The notes: generated from the letters alone by a model not told the origin. A stretch of 64,000 nucleotides of DNA from Leishmania mexicana MHOM/GT/2001/U1103 (GCF_000234665.1 NC_018330.1:927274-991273); one strand, 5' to 3'; shown: positions 21,212 to 32,176, counted from the stretch's first letter. Made by a program: numbers and translations.

Positions 21212-21311
21212 NNNNNNNNNNNNNNNNNNNNNNNNNNNNNNNNNNNNNNNNNNNNNNNNNNNNNNNNNNNNNNNNNNNNNNNNNNNNNNNNNNNNNNNNN
21301 NNNNNNNNNNN
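21212..21311. other. Assembly gap (100 N)
   Basis: Exactly 100 N, the conventional placeholder for a gap of unknown size. Open frames that cross it are artefacts. Confidence 0.98.
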
Positions 21312-22427
21312 ACCTCATCGTCACTGGTGCTCGTCTCTCGCTCCCTTTTTGTGTTTCATTGGCGCTCATTCGATGCGCATCTCTCGCTTCACGTACGCCA
21401 TGCCGGTGGATGGGCAGCGGCGCTCTGACGGCTGATGACCACACTGTATCTTGTTTGCTGTCAACGCGCAAGTGATCGTGCGAGATGCGCAATGTTTGAA
21501 GGGATGACAGCGCTGAAACGGGCGCCTTCTCGCTCGCGGCGGCGACTCTCATCCTCTTTGCTACCACCTTGCCTCTACGAAGACGTGAACGAAACCGCCG
21601 CGTGTCTCTCCAAGAACACCACCCCCACCCCACCCCTCCCTTGGTCCTTACCTTTCCTCGTTGCCACTCCGTCGTGGAGTGCGTTGTAGCTGCGCCTGCA
21701 TCGTACGCACGTACCCGTTCTGGTACCGCTGCTGGAAGGGAATGCATGGCAATGGAAACATCTGCTCCTTGCCATGTCCTTGACGGAGATGCGACGCCGC
21801 GGCGGACAGGACAGGGAGGCGCTCGTTGACGGATGTGTTCATTGGTGCCATGCTACCCTGCCATCCCGCCCTCCCGTGCCCAGAGACACGCATGCATGAA
21901 GGCCTCTCCTCTGCCACCACCCTGCCTTCACCTCGGTACCTCACTCAACGCTTCTGCACTTCCGTCCCTGATTCCTTCTTTCACCGTTGTGGTTGAGTGC
22001 TACACCGCACATCTGTATCTCTCCCTCGCCCATCGTGCCTCAACTCTGCTCCTCTTAGCGAACAGACGGCGCTCGACACCACCTTGGCGTGTCTGCGTGC
22101 GCATGTAGAGCGTAGGCAGGAGAAGTGGGACGAGCTGACTGATAGCGTGCCCTGATGTGGGCGTTTACGAGCGCTGGGTGAGCGCGAGTGTATTTCTGGC
22201 TTCTTGCGACTTGCAGCTTCGATACCGGCGCGCGCTGCGAAGAGCCCCGCCGTTTTAGCCTCCCTCACCCACGCATGTGCACCGCCTCACCAATGCGATT
22301 GTTGAATGTGCGTTTCTCTCTCGCATTACATTGTCCGCTCTGCTCGTGTCTGCGGCGGGCTGTTGCTGCCACGATGGAGTAGGTCTTACAGCCTCCGTGT
22401 CTCTGCAGCATGCAGCATCCATCGCTG

Positions 22428-22465
22428 ACACACACACACACATACACACGCGCACACAGACACAG
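22428..22465. repeat. CA-rich microsatellite
   Basis: A run of CA dinucleotides with a few T/G interruptions in the spacer upstream of the pseudogene. Confidence 0.8.
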
Positions 22466-22600
22466 TTGTACGCGCTTTGTCCCGTGCTCAGTAATAGCGC
22501 TATTGTTGTCCTCGCAGCATGCTCAGCGTATTCGTGGCCCCGATGCCCGCCTCCCAACGACACCCTCCCACCTCGATGCGTCATCTCGCAAGCCACATTG

Positions 22601-24049
22601 ATGTCTGACATTCTTCCTCTCGTGTCGACGACCGCTATGTTTGGCGCGGCGCTTGATTGGACCCTCGGGGGCGGCGACCTCAACGATTCGGTCACTGTTT
22701 GCGTAGGCGCCTCCTACATGGGAGGATGGAAGGGGCACCGTCTGTGCGGTAGGGGGACGCTGGCATGCGCCACCGGCAGCTCGACGGGTGCCTTCGCGTT
22801 TAGCGTGCTTCCGGGAGAACTGCGCCTTCGCTGCCGATGGCTCGCTGGCGTCGGGAGCTGACGCAAGCAGCACCCAAGCTTCCACGTCGCCGGACGAGGT
22901 CTGCAGCACAGATGTGTCCTTCAAACGCGGCTTGGCGGGACTGAGTCCCGCACGCCTACGCGAAAATGCGCTGGCGCGATGGCAACCCCCTACGGCGGCT
23001 TCGACGAGGGCGGCTTTGGCGCTGGGTGCTGCAAGGTGTGCACTACCTCTACTACACCACGCTGGCTGGGCGGACTCACCTGCAGCCGTTCTTTCAGGGC
23101 CAAGCGTGCGGCGAAGGGTTTCTCCCCGACTCCAAGGAGAGCTGCGTCGGTGGCGGCGAGGCCCACGAAGCTACCGTGACGGCCGCGAGCTTGTGCGATG
23201 GCCACACATTGGCGGCGGGCGACGCCTCGAAAGTGGAGGAGGGGCTGAGGGCAGCGAAGGGGCATATGAGCACCGAACGCGGTGGCGCCAGCGCACGCAT
23301 TGCTGTTGCAGGATCGCCCATCAACTGCCGTGCTCACCTCGGCTGAACAGTCGGAACCGTTCCCGGCTGGCACTGCTCTGGCGTCAGTAACGTTTTCCTT
23401 CCAAGGGGCTGGAGGCAGTGCTGTCGCTGCAGTGTCGACCGTCTCTGCCTTCGACAAGGGTAACAAGCCCTATGGACGGTGAGCTCGACTGAGGGCACGC
23501 TCGTTCCGTTTGCACCGGAGTGTGGTTCACAAAAGTTGACGAAGCCGTCATTAACCGCAGCGCGTGGCTTAGGTGTGATGACGGAGGAGACACAGAACAC
23601 GAATGATGCGATCAGTGAGGTGTCGGCTGTGGGCAGTGCTGAGCTGAGCACTGGCTTTCGCCCAGCTTTCATGGCGCCCCTGCAGTCTAGCGCCGAAGGC
23701 GACAGCTGCCTCGGCTGGCTGCAGAAGCGCTTCATCGGCTGCAAGAAGCTCAGCTTTGTGTTGAGTTGGAGGAACCGCTACTTCATGCTGGCGAGTGGCA
23801 ACGGCAGCATGTACATGCGGTACTACGAGGACAAGCTGTGCCAGAAGCCCATCGACGTCATCCGGCCTGGCCCGGCAGACACGTGCGTTTGTCTACCACG
23901 ACCGGCGTGAGGAGTGCACGCTGCTGCTACGCGCCTACAAGGCGGCCAGACACGACCGATGCGCTGGCGCGCTGCGCACGGTTTTTCGAATTGTGAACCG
24001 CGAGACAGAGGTTTCTCGATGGTCCTGGCGCAGTGCGAGCCAGAGATGA
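22601..24049 (+). pseudogene. Frameshifted remnant of a PH-domain (possibly MORN-containing) protein
   Basis: Coding-like sequence continues for about 1.45 kb but hops between all three forward frames. A first piece (ATG 22601 to stop ending 22861) carries a MORN-like YMGGWKGHRLCGRG. A second, in another frame from about 22800, reads DEVCSTDVSFKRGLAGLSP. A third follows from about 22975 (YLYYTTLAGRTHLQPFF) to a stop at 23344. A fourth covers about 23320-23482. A fifth (23479-23910) carries the start of a PH-like domain, GWLQKRF then SWRNRYFMLASGNG. The rest of that domain (AFVYHDRREECTLLLRAYKA) is in yet another frame to 24049. Each break needs a small indel. Neighbouring genes are clean over many kb, so random sequencing error is unlikely, though the region lies near an assembly gap. 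This looks like a decayed gene whose intact relative may exist elsewhere; no function is proposed. Confidence 0.7.
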
Positions 24050-24897
24050 GTGGCGCGTAGGTTCTGCTCACCCTTCTCGTTCCGCCACTTTGGCCGCTCT
24101 CCGCCTGAGCCGCTGTTCACTCGCTCGCACGGTCTGCGCTGTTTCTGTGCCGCACTCGTGTGATTGGGTGGAGACCTGGAAGGGTGAGGAGGGGAAGGGG
24201 GACGTCGCGATGTCAAGGCTCTTTCCGAATGTCGGAACTACACGAAGATGGCCACAATTCGCTGTGAGTGGCTGGCTGCCGGTGTGTGTGTGTGTGCCTA
24301 TGTGTGTCAGCGAAGCGCAAGGTAGTGTCCTCTTCACCCTCCCCTGTTCAAAGAGCTCTGCCCGCTCCTTCATCTCTCCTCTGCATGGTGTGTGCGTCCT
24401 ATACAAGGAGTCTCACCCAAACAGCAAATTCAACCCGATCGACAACAGTCGGAGCATCGATGTCCCCTTCCCCCTTTCTCCGGGAAGGGCAGACTGTTAC
24501 GGCGCGGCGTGAGAGGTCGTGCGTTTTTCCTCATGACTTGGGAGGAGGGGGTGGTCTCTGCGTGTTGTGAGAGACATTCCACTTTGAAACTCGGCAGTTC
24601 GTTAACTCGCTTCTGAGCATTGACTGTCGGTGTGCAAGACTCGCTCTGCATGTGTGTGCTACACCGAGCATCCTTTCTCGTCCTCTCCTTCTCTTCTCTC
24701 TCGCCCTTCTTCCTCCGTCGATGGGTGACGCAGTGTGAGGTCCTGTGGTGTTGTTCCGTGTTTTTGGTGGTTCTGAGACACACCTGCGGCAGCTTCTCCA
24801 GCGGACACCTCCTCCCCCATTCACCGTTCTGCTGCCTCCTCAGCTACCGTGTGTGCACGTGTGCTTGCTTTTCGGTATTGTTTTCAGCTCTTTGCCG
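24050..24897. other. Intergenic region
   Basis: No credible gene. A strong pyrimidine tract (about 24671-24717) with AG at 24732-24733 precedes the next gene and is a likely spliced-leader acceptor. Confidence 0.55.
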
Positions 24898-25329
24898 ATG
24901 TGTGCCGCGCGCGAAGACTCGGCGCCGTGCGCCGTTCCGTCCAAGCTTTGGCGCGAATGCCTGAAGCAGTATGACTATGGACCAGACAGGCCGAAGGGCG
25001 CCTGCGAGGCGCACCGCACGAAGTTCTACGACTGTGTCAAGGACTGGACGGCGCGGACGCAGCACAAGTCGTACTCCCACACACAGTTCGAACTCCCCAA
25101 GTCGTGCGGTCACGAGGCGGAAAAACTGCACCAGTGCATGATGATGAACATGTTTGAGGTGAGCCACTGCCAACGAGATATGGCGGTGCTAAAGCGGTGC
25201 GCGGCGCGTGCCGACCCGGAGGTGCGCAAGTACCTGCAAGACGATGAGGCGATCGCGGGTCTCGATAACGACATTGAGGAGGCTACTGGACTGAAGCGCC
25301 TCTGGTACAAGGCGATTGGTAAGCTCTAG
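24898..25329 (+). CDS. Twin-Cx9C (CHCH-type) protein, probably mitochondrial intermembrane space
   Basis: 143-residue, Cys-rich protein. Three Cx9C units are visible: CEAHRTKFYDC, CGHEAEKLHQC and CQRDMAVLKRC, plus extra cysteines at the N-terminus (CAAREDSAPC and WRECLKQ). Twin-Cx9C proteins fold as helical hairpins held by disulfides after import through the MIA pathway and usually serve as respiratory-complex subunits or assembly factors. No cleavable presequence is seen, as usual for MIA substrates. The ATG at 24898 gives a compact protein; a longer in-frame reading from about 24745 covers the pyrimidine-rich leader. It could be a complex I or complex IV accessory subunit, but which one cannot be said from sequence alone. 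Confidence 0.8.
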   Translation: MCAAREDSAPCAVPSKLWRECLKQYDYGPDRPKGACEAHRTKFYDCVKDWTARTQHKSYSHTQFELPKSCGHEAEKLHQCMMMNMFEVSHCQRDMAVLKRCAARADPEVRKYLQDDEAIAGLDNDIEEATGLKRLWYKAIGKL

Positions 25330-26339
25330 TAGCCCTCTCGCCGCGACTACGGCGAGGCGATGTGTAAGGAGTTGATTGGCATGTGCGCGTGGGCGTCAGG
25401 GCCGCAGGAGAGGAACGCAACGATGTGCCGTGTTTCGCCTGCGGCTATCGTTGTTGTCATCACATGAAAATAGAAGAACCAGGACGTAAAGGTGGTTGGC
25501 CATATTGCTGTGCGGGCTGCTTTCCTTTCTCTGTTTTCTGCCTACCGCCGATCCAAAGGGACGGCATCACGGCGGAAGGGCACGTGAAGGGAAGCACAGT
25601 ATGTGAAGCGGTGCCGTGCGTGAGACACGTGCTCGTACGATGCTGGTCTCTCTTGTAACTTGTCTGCCGTCACCCCCCCCCCCACAACGTTCCTCCCCCG
25701 TGATGGATTTCTTGATGTACCTGCCTCCCTTTCTCTCGCCCTCACGCTTTCAAAGCCCTGCTGTTTCATCATCGTCTCTCACGTGGTCTTGTCCCTTCTC
25801 CACGCCCCCCCACACACAGCGCAACCTGAACCAAAAGCAAGAAGAGCGACTGGTTTTGACTCCCAAACACCGTCGACACATTCACTGGGCGGCTGCTCTC
25901 CTGCTGCAACACACACGCAAGCTCACACTCGCAAAAAGCTGGACGGACACCCGCCGAAGCCTTCCTCTCTTTCTCCCTTCCTTCGCCCACCCAACAGCCA
26001 CCGTTGTTATTCAACACCCACAGGCCCTTATTTCTGACAGACACACCCTCACGCACCACCACACACAGGGCCATCGCCCGCACACATACCGCGAAGCGAT
26101 CCGCTGGGCCAACGAGCAACCGCAGTGCGACACCGTCAGCACAGGCACGCCGCCTGTGGTAGAGGTACCGAGACACGTTACGCACCCATTCGCCTCTTTG
26201 CTTGTCAGTCAGCTGAGCGCGCATACGCGTACAACTCCGCGCGCTGATTGACACCCGTGCGCGTGTGCGGGGCTCAGTTGTTGTTTTTATTTTTATCCCC
26301 CCCCCTTCGGTGCGCCCAGTCTTTGCTTCCACCCTTTGT

Positions 26340-26384
26340 TTGTGGACTCGTTTCCGACTTCTGCTATTCTCCTCTCTCTTCCAG
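26340..26384 (+). promoter_or_regulatory. Candidate trans-splice acceptor for the FYVE kinase gene
   Basis: A T/C-rich run ends in TTCCAG with AG at 26383-26384, 114 bases before the ATG at 26499. If used, the 17-C homopolymer would lie inside the 5' UTR. Confidence 0.45.
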
Positions 26385-26426
26385 TGTCTTAGGCGGATAG
26401 GCACACGCACCGTCCCTCCCCAGTAG

Positions 26427-26443
26427 CCCCCCCCCCCCCCCCC
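26427..26443. repeat. 17-base C homopolymer
   Basis: Uninterrupted run of 17 C in the probable 5' UTR of the FYVE kinase gene. The length is likely variable and error-prone in sequencing. Confidence 0.9.
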
Positions 26444-26498
26444 AGCTCCCGTCCTTCTGCCGTGCCCCCGATCCTCTCACTACTTGTGTGCGAAAACC

Positions 26499-27956
26499 AT
26501 GGAGTCCAGTAGGAGCACCGGCGATCTTCTAACACCCGGTGCATTGTGGCAGGATGACAGCAACGTCTTTGTATGCAGCGGCCGTCGCTGTAGACGCCGC
26601 TTCAACCGACTCTTCTGCCCCAAGCACCACTGTCGATGGTGCGGCCGTGTGTACTGCGACGCCTGCGCGCCGAAGCAGACGATATACAAGCGTCAGTTGC
26701 TGCGCAAGTGCAACCGCTGTCGACTGCCGGTCGTCTTCCGGCACTCGTGGAACGGACGCACGGGAACGATGGACTGCACCCCGTTCGCGTGTATCATTTC
26801 CTACCTGACACCGCGCAGCATCACGGCGCTTCTGCAGAGCTGCCACACGATGATGTCCGAGTTTCCTGTGTGCGGCTACCCATTCTACGATTCTATTCAG
26901 CAGCGCTTCCCCTCCTTCTACCCCGGCGCGCAGATCGGCCGCGGTACCTTCGGCACGGTGTTCAAGTGCGAGGACCGCTCCGCAGCAGATCACAAGCGTG
27001 CCATTCTCAAGTGCATCAGCAAAGCCACGAACTTGACGTACACGCGGTGGATGGGCGCCCTCACGGAGCTGCGTATACTGGAGTCGGTGAACCACCCCAA
27101 CGTGGCGCACCTTCTCGGTGCCTTCCAGACACGCGAGGACTTGGTAATTGTGATGGAGGCGGGCGAGGGCGGAACGGCACGTCGGGCGGCTGCGTGCGTG
27201 CGCGAGTACGGCCAAGCCGCCGAGGAGGCATTCACGGCGAACACTATTGAGGGTGTCGCCGCAGGCCTGGACTACCTCTACCGAGAGAAACACATCATCC
27301 ATCGCGACATCAAGCTGGACAACATAGTCTTGTCGGCGGACTACAGCACCCCGATGATCATTGACTTTGGCCTTGCCGAGTTTGTCGTCAACGAGGAGGA
27401 GCAATGGTACGTTGTGGGCGGGACACGCAACTACGCCGCGCCAGAGAGCATCGCTGCGGTAGCTAGCGGGCACGTTGATATGAAGGAGGCCGGGATCACG
27501 ATGCACAAGGGCGACCTCTTCAGTCTCGGCGTTGTTGCTTACTACCTTCTTTCGGGCCACCGGCCGTTTCACAGCAGAAGCTTCGACAAGATGCACGAGG
27601 AGATGCGGCGCGGTGTCGCCTGCACTGGCCCGCTCTGGGACGGTGTCTCCAGCGACGCGCGGGAGCTTGTGCAGGCGCTCCTGTCTTACGACCCGGCGCA
27701 ACGGCCTGACTACGCCGCCATCAAAGAGAACCCCTTCATCATGGCGCGCACCGCGGGCGTGAAGTCGATTCAGATGCAGCGGAACGCGCGGCTGCTCTTG
27801 GAGGAGGAGGAGACCCACGCCGAGTGGGTGACGCTCGAGCCGTCGGACCTGCAGGAGGCGGGGGACGAGGGGGAGAGTGAGGTGCTGCTACCGCTGTCGA
27901 CTCCCCAGCGGTGGTACCACGCCTACCTGCCTCGCTTCTCGCTGCTCCGCTTGTGA
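26499..27956 (+). CDS. ZFK: FYVE zinc-finger protein kinase, ZFK-type
   Basis: 485-residue protein with an N-terminal FYVE-type finger and a C-terminal kinase. The finger has the WxxD start (Trp17-Asp20), the HHCR core (His43-Arg46) and four cysteine pairs: Cys26/31 (spaced x4 rather than x2), Cys45/48, Cys53/56 and Cys71/74. FYVE fingers bind PI3P on endosomes. The kinase (about 145-415) is catalytically complete: GRGTFG loop, Lys171, His268-Arg269-Asp270, Asp289-Phe290-Gly291 and an APES motif. Between them, ISYLTPRSITALLQSC looks faintly F-box-like. The architecture matches the T. brucei zinc-finger kinase ZFK, described as a brake on differentiation, so the symbol is by architecture. The x4 spacing makes true PI3P binding uncertain. 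The ATG at 26499 was chosen over a TTG at 26484. Confidence 0.88.
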   Translation: MESSRSTGDLLTPGALWQDDSNVFVCSGRRCRRRFNRLFCPKHHCRWCGRVYCDACAPKQTIYKRQLLRKCNRCRLPVVFRHSWNGRTGTMDCTPFACIISYLTPRSITALLQSCHTMMSEFPVCGYPFYDSIQQRFPSFYPGAQIGRGTFGTVFKCEDRSAADHKRAILKCISKATNLTYTRWMGALTELRILESVNHPNVAHLLGAFQTREDLVIVMEAGEGGTARRAAACVREYGQAAEEAFTANTIEGVAAGLDYLYREKHIIHRDIKLDNIVLSADYSTPMIIDFGLAEFVVNEEEQWYVVGGTRNYAAPESIAAVASGHVDMKEAGITMHKGDLFSLGVVAYYLLSGHRPFHSRSFDKMHEEMRRGVACTGPLWDGVSSDARELVQALLSYDPAQRPDYAAIKENPFIMARTAGVKSIQMQRNARLLLEEEETHAEWVTLEPSDLQEAGDEGESEVLLPLSTPQRWYHAYLPRFSLLRL

Positions 27957-29625
27957 ACGATGTTCGCCTTGCGTTTCTTTCGTTTTTTTTCCCTTGAGCT
28001 TCCGTTGCGGTGGTTGCGGTGCTGCAATCATCCCGTCCCACTTCTGTCTTGGATGCTTTCTATTACTTGAAGACATGTCAACGGAAGCTGTGGTCTTGCT
28101 AGGCGCGCACAGAAGCGTTTTGTGTGGGTGCGTCTTCAGGCCTGAGAGGCTGCCAGGAGGCAAGGAGATGGGAGTTGGGCTCACGGATGACGCCGACTCT
28201 TCTCCATGGCTAGCTTGGTGGTGGTGATGGTGGTGGAAGGGAGAGGGCACACCCTTCTATGCCGGAATCAGTATCTTCGTGGACGGTTTCAAAAGGCGGG
28301 TGATGGCGACTCCAGTGCCACCTCTTATGTTTCTCTCGGCCGTGCACGGAGACATTCGCGCCCTACTCGCATGACATGATTCTCCGGCGTATTATCATAC
28401 AAGTCTGCCGCTGAGACCCTCATCGGCGCCAGTCAGTTGGCTTCGCCTACTCCGCTCTCTTCTTTCTCTGCTCCTTTTTTCCATGCACGTCCGCCCTTCC
28501 CCATTTTGCGCGCGCTCGGTGGGGATAGGTGGTGCGATGTGGTGACACGTGCTTTGCGCTCTGCCTCTTCGCTGCTCTACTTCATCGTGTTCGCTGCTGC
28601 GGCAGGGATCACATCTCGGCGAGGTGCACATCTCTCTCTCTCCATCGCCGGCCCTCTCCCGAGCAGCAACTGGAAAACGCCGACCCGCGCTCAACAGCGG
28701 AAGTGATTCGTAACGTGTATCTTCATCGACCCACGTACGCATACATACCCAGGCAGTCGATTCCTTCTCTGACTGTATCCCTCCCCCCTGCACATACGTC
28801 GGTTGGGAGCCGACGAGAGCGTTGCGGTGCCGCTTGACACACTCATAGGCACAGGCACTGTACCTGAGGAAGAGACCCGGAAAGGTACAGGCACCAGCGT
28901 TCTCACTGTGTCCTTCTCGAGCGATCGCTGCCACCTTTATGAGCTGAGCGGCGCAGACGCACAGACACTCACGCACACCCACACATCTCCATAAAGACAC
29001 ACCCCACACATCGAGACCTCGTCACACCCCGCGAACACGCACGCGCGCACGCACAGCGGGCGATAGGCGTACACAGTCACAAAGATAAGCTCATTGTGCT
29101 CCCTGTGCGAGTCGTGCGCACGCCAGCACATCGCCTGGATACACTAACCTGCAGACGTACTCAAAGCTGCGTCAAACACAGACAAACGCCCACACACAGC
29201 CTCACAGAACTCCTTTCCGTCTCCTCGCCGCATCTCTCTCTCCCCTTCTCCCTCGCCGTGCTGCTGTGTGTCTGCACACCTTTTTGCCATCTCGCGCACT
29301 GCGGCCACGTATTGATTGGCGGTGTGTGTAGAGCAGCTCTCTGCCTCCCCCCAATCGCTCTCGCGCGGTTCACGTCGTTTTTATTTTCGTCTGTGCGGGT
29401 GTGTGGTCTCGCTTGCTTTCGCTTGAGTGGCTCACGCCCCCCCCCTATACAGGCACACTCGCTCCTTCCCACTTCACGCACATAGGCACGTGCCCCTGCC
29501 AGCGCTCGTCTACCTCAGCCGCCCACTCGGTCTGTCGCAGACAAGCACCAGCATTGTGTGCTGACTTCAGTCGTGCCTCCCACAAACATACTCTTGTGGG
29601 TGACACACACGCATACACACGCATC
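27957..29625. other. Intergenic region
   Basis: No credible gene in about 1.7 kb. It holds a T-rich patch after the kinase stop (27978-27991), a GGT-repeat patch (28214-28237), CA-rich sequence (about 28955-28990 and 29160-29200) and pyrimidine tracts ahead of the J-domain gene. Confidence 0.55.
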
Positions 29626-31095
29626 ATGGAGGCCGTGCAGATTGCCAAGAGCATCCTGGCTGCCGATGGGCAGCCGTTTGTGATCCTGTCACTCGCCCAG
29701 GGGTTTGGGCCCGTGACGCCCGAGACACCGGTGCCAGTGGCACGTCGCAGCTACATGCGTCTCGCTGGGATCATCCACCCAGACCGCCTTCAGGGTAGCT
29801 TCGACAAGGCCACGGAGGCGTTCCAGTGCCTGGTGAGTGCCTTTGAGTGCTTCGCAGATCCCAAGGCGCGCAAGGAGGCCGCCGCCGCTGCACAGAAAAA
29901 GTCGACAGCGGAGACCCGGGCGCCCACCGCAGCAGGCGGCAGGAAGGCCAAGGCCGCGCCGCCGTCTTCCCCCAAGTCGCGCCCGTCGGCATCGAAGCAG
30001 ATGAAGAAGGCCAATTCAAAGGCCAGTGCGGCACCGGCTGTGAGGAAGTCAAGAGTGACTGCCGAGGGCGAGGAGGAGAGCGAGAGCGAGAGCGAGACCG
30101 AGGAGGATGACGCCTCGGAGGCCTCGGCGGCGGACGAGAAGGCGTGGGAAGCATTGGCCGCCGCCAATACAGAGCCGGAAGTGTCGACGAACCGCACGCC
30201 GATCGGGCAGCCGAGACTGGGTGGACTCCACCAGCCGACCACGGTGGGGTGCCCCAAATGCCGCTCCCTCTGGGAGCCTGATTCGCGGCCCCAGTACTCG
30301 CTCTTCATGGGTCATTGGGGTAAGAAGGTGCACTGTCAACTGTGTCTCTTCCAGTTTGGCTGTGCCACAGCGTTGCACGGCTGCCCACACTGCAGCGCGC
30401 CGTTCGACTACGATGCCTCCATGTACGATACTGTGCAAACGTGCCAGCGGTGCAAAAGGCAGTTCGGCTTCCCCTACTACCCCGTCAGTCAGCACCTGAT
30501 CGACCAGATAGCGCTGGCGGAGTGGCGAGAGCGCATGGAGCGGCAGAAAGCGAGTGAGCGAGAGGCCCGGGCGAGGGCGCGTCACGGCGGCGGCGGCAGA
30601 GATGAGGCGGCCGCCGCCGAGGAGGAGATGCAGCTTCTGGTTGGCACCTGCATCATGGAGGAGGAGTGCCCCCTGTGCCACAAGCGCGTCAAGAGCAAGC
30701 ACCGCGCGCACGTGGAGGGGTGCATGGGCACAACACCAGGGGGGCTGGTTGCATCGACTGGGAGGGCTACCAGGAAGACGACAGGAGCTGCGCCACCGCG
30801 CGACAAGGTTGCCAAGGCACAGACGTCCCGGGCTGCCAAGACGACCCCGAAGCCAAAGCGCAAGACGGCAACACCGGAGGTCGTCAAGAGGTCAGCCGTG
30901 CTGCGGACGCCGCGCAACAAGGCCTCGAAACCCGCCCCCGCCAAAGGGAAGAAGACGTCGGCGCCGCAGAAGCGCAAGCGGCAACGCAGCGACTCGGACT
31001 TCTCGGAGGAGGAGGACTCTCTCTCTGGCTCGGAGGGGGACGCGATCACCTCCGAATCGTCCTTCTCCGAAAGCGACTACGACGACAGTGACTAG
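29626..31095 (+). CDS. J-domain protein with zinc-ribbon region and acidic C-terminus
   Basis: 489-residue protein. Residues about 1-85 form a J-like domain with the diagnostic His51-Pro52-Asp53 and the following helix FDKATEAFQCLVSAFE, which would stimulate an Hsp70 partner. A low-complexity Lys/Ala/Ser and acidic linker (about 86-185) leads to a cluster of zinc-binding pairs (about 205-290): CPKC, CQLC, CPHC and CQRC. A later CPLCxKRVxSKHRAHVEGC (about 347-365) looks like a C2HC finger. The C-terminus is strongly basic (Lys/Pro repeats), then acidic, ending ESDYDDSD. The mix of J-domain, zinc ribbons and charged tails is not a standard DnaJ, whose zinc fingers are CxxCxGxG. The basic and acidic tails suggest nuclear or nucleolar work, but this is inference. 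The start is the first ATG, after a long CA-rich leader. Confidence 0.82.
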   Translation: MEAVQIAKSILAADGQPFVILSLAQGFGPVTPETPVPVARRSYMRLAGIIHPDRLQGSFDKATEAFQCLVSAFECFADPKARKEAAAAAQKKSTAETRAPTAAGGRKAKAAPPSSPKSRPSASKQMKKANSKASAAPAVRKSRVTAEGEEESESESETEEDDASEASAADEKAWEALAAANTEPEVSTNRTPIGQPRLGGLHQPTTVGCPKCRSLWEPDSRPQYSLFMGHWGKKVHCQLCLFQFGCATALHGCPHCSAPFDYDASMYDTVQTCQRCKRQFGFPYYPVSQHLIDQIALAEWRERMERQKASEREARARARHGGGGRDEAAAAEEEMQLLVGTCIMEEECPLCHKRVKSKHRAHVEGCMGTTPGGLVASTGRATRKTTGAAPPRDKVAKAQTSRAAKTTPKPKRKTATPEVVKRSAVLRTPRNKASKPAPAKGKKTSAPQKRKRQRSDSDFSEEEDSLSGSEGDAITSESSFSESDYDDSD

Positions 31096-32176
31096 CGGCG
31101 TGGCAGACGAGAGAGGCGAGGGGGGGGCTGGATATAGGCACCTCCTCCTTTCCCGGGCCTCTCTTGCAGTGCAGTCTCATGATGGGCGGACGTGCACGCA
31201 TATGCGTTGATGGGCTTTTCGGTGTTCGCTTCTTCATTCTTTTGCATCGCCAAGAGAGCGCGAGAGACCGCAGTGCGGGGTACCAGTATCTAGCGCCAAA
31301 TCTTTGTGTGAAAGCGAAGCAGCCTGCTGTGTACCCTGGTATACGGCTGGCGGACTCGTGGTGTCGCCGGGACATGCCTGGGCTGACGCTGTGCCGGAGA
31401 GACGTGCGGTCATGATGATCACGTTTGTGCCGGATCACTACGAAACGTACCGACGAGTCAACAACTATGCGCATGCACCAGCTGCCTTTCTACCCTTGCT
31501 GTGTTACGGGGCTATCGAGCGTAATCCTGGACGTGGCCTGCGCACTGTATGCAAGTGGCATTGCTGCAGTGTGCTGAACGACGCCAAAGGGTGTTGACCA
31601 GTCCTGCTGTTTGGCGTAGTCGTGGCTGAACAGGGGTAAGGTGAGTCGTGGCTGTGTCGGCGTATACTCGTGGACTTGCTTGCCGTGAAATGCGGACAGG
31701 TGAACGAAAAACAGAAGCACGTACTCCATGCTCCTTCTCCTTCACCCCCCCCGTTGATCCTCTGCCCTCTGTGCCCCTCCGCTCCCCTCTCTCCCAAGCA
31801 ACCACACAGCCGCCATCGTAACCTTCCTCCCCCACTGGGCCGTCCTCACGCTCCACCTACCGAACTTTTCTGTCCGCTAGCCACCACGTACTCACCAGAC
31901 CCTACGGTAGTGTCGACCCTGTGAGGAAGGAGGTGGGGAGTCTCTCTTGCTCATGTCTACGGCCCCCTGTTGGCGCGGTCGTCATACCCTCTGCTGCCTC
32001 TGCTGCTGAGTTTGCCCTCTTTGCGTGCTGGCGTCAGATTTCGTGCTTGCATCTGCTCAGTAACGCCTTCTGCCCTGGACTCATAATCGATCGTGCATCG
32101 TGCACAGACACGCACACGGAGCTCAAAATCGGCGAGAGACGGGCCCCACATTCGACGTTACCACCACAGAAGCGTG
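31096..32176. other. Intergenic region
   Basis: No credible gene. A C/T-rich tract (about 31726-31796) with AG at 31797-31798 is a plausible spliced-leader acceptor for calcineurin A. Confidence 0.55.

Larger units (their letters stand above)
20508..22600. other. Intergenic region with assembly gap
   Basis: No credible gene in the known sequence. It holds pyrimidine tracts and a CA microsatellite at about 22428-22465. Because of the run of N at 21212-21311 the true length is uncertain, and a gene could be partly hidden. Confidence 0.5.
25330..26498. other. Intergenic region
   Basis: No credible gene. It contains C-runs (25672-25683), CA-rich patches (about 25809-25820 and 26041-26070), and a 17-C homopolymer (26427-26443) only 55 bases before the next ATG. 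Confidence 0.55.
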
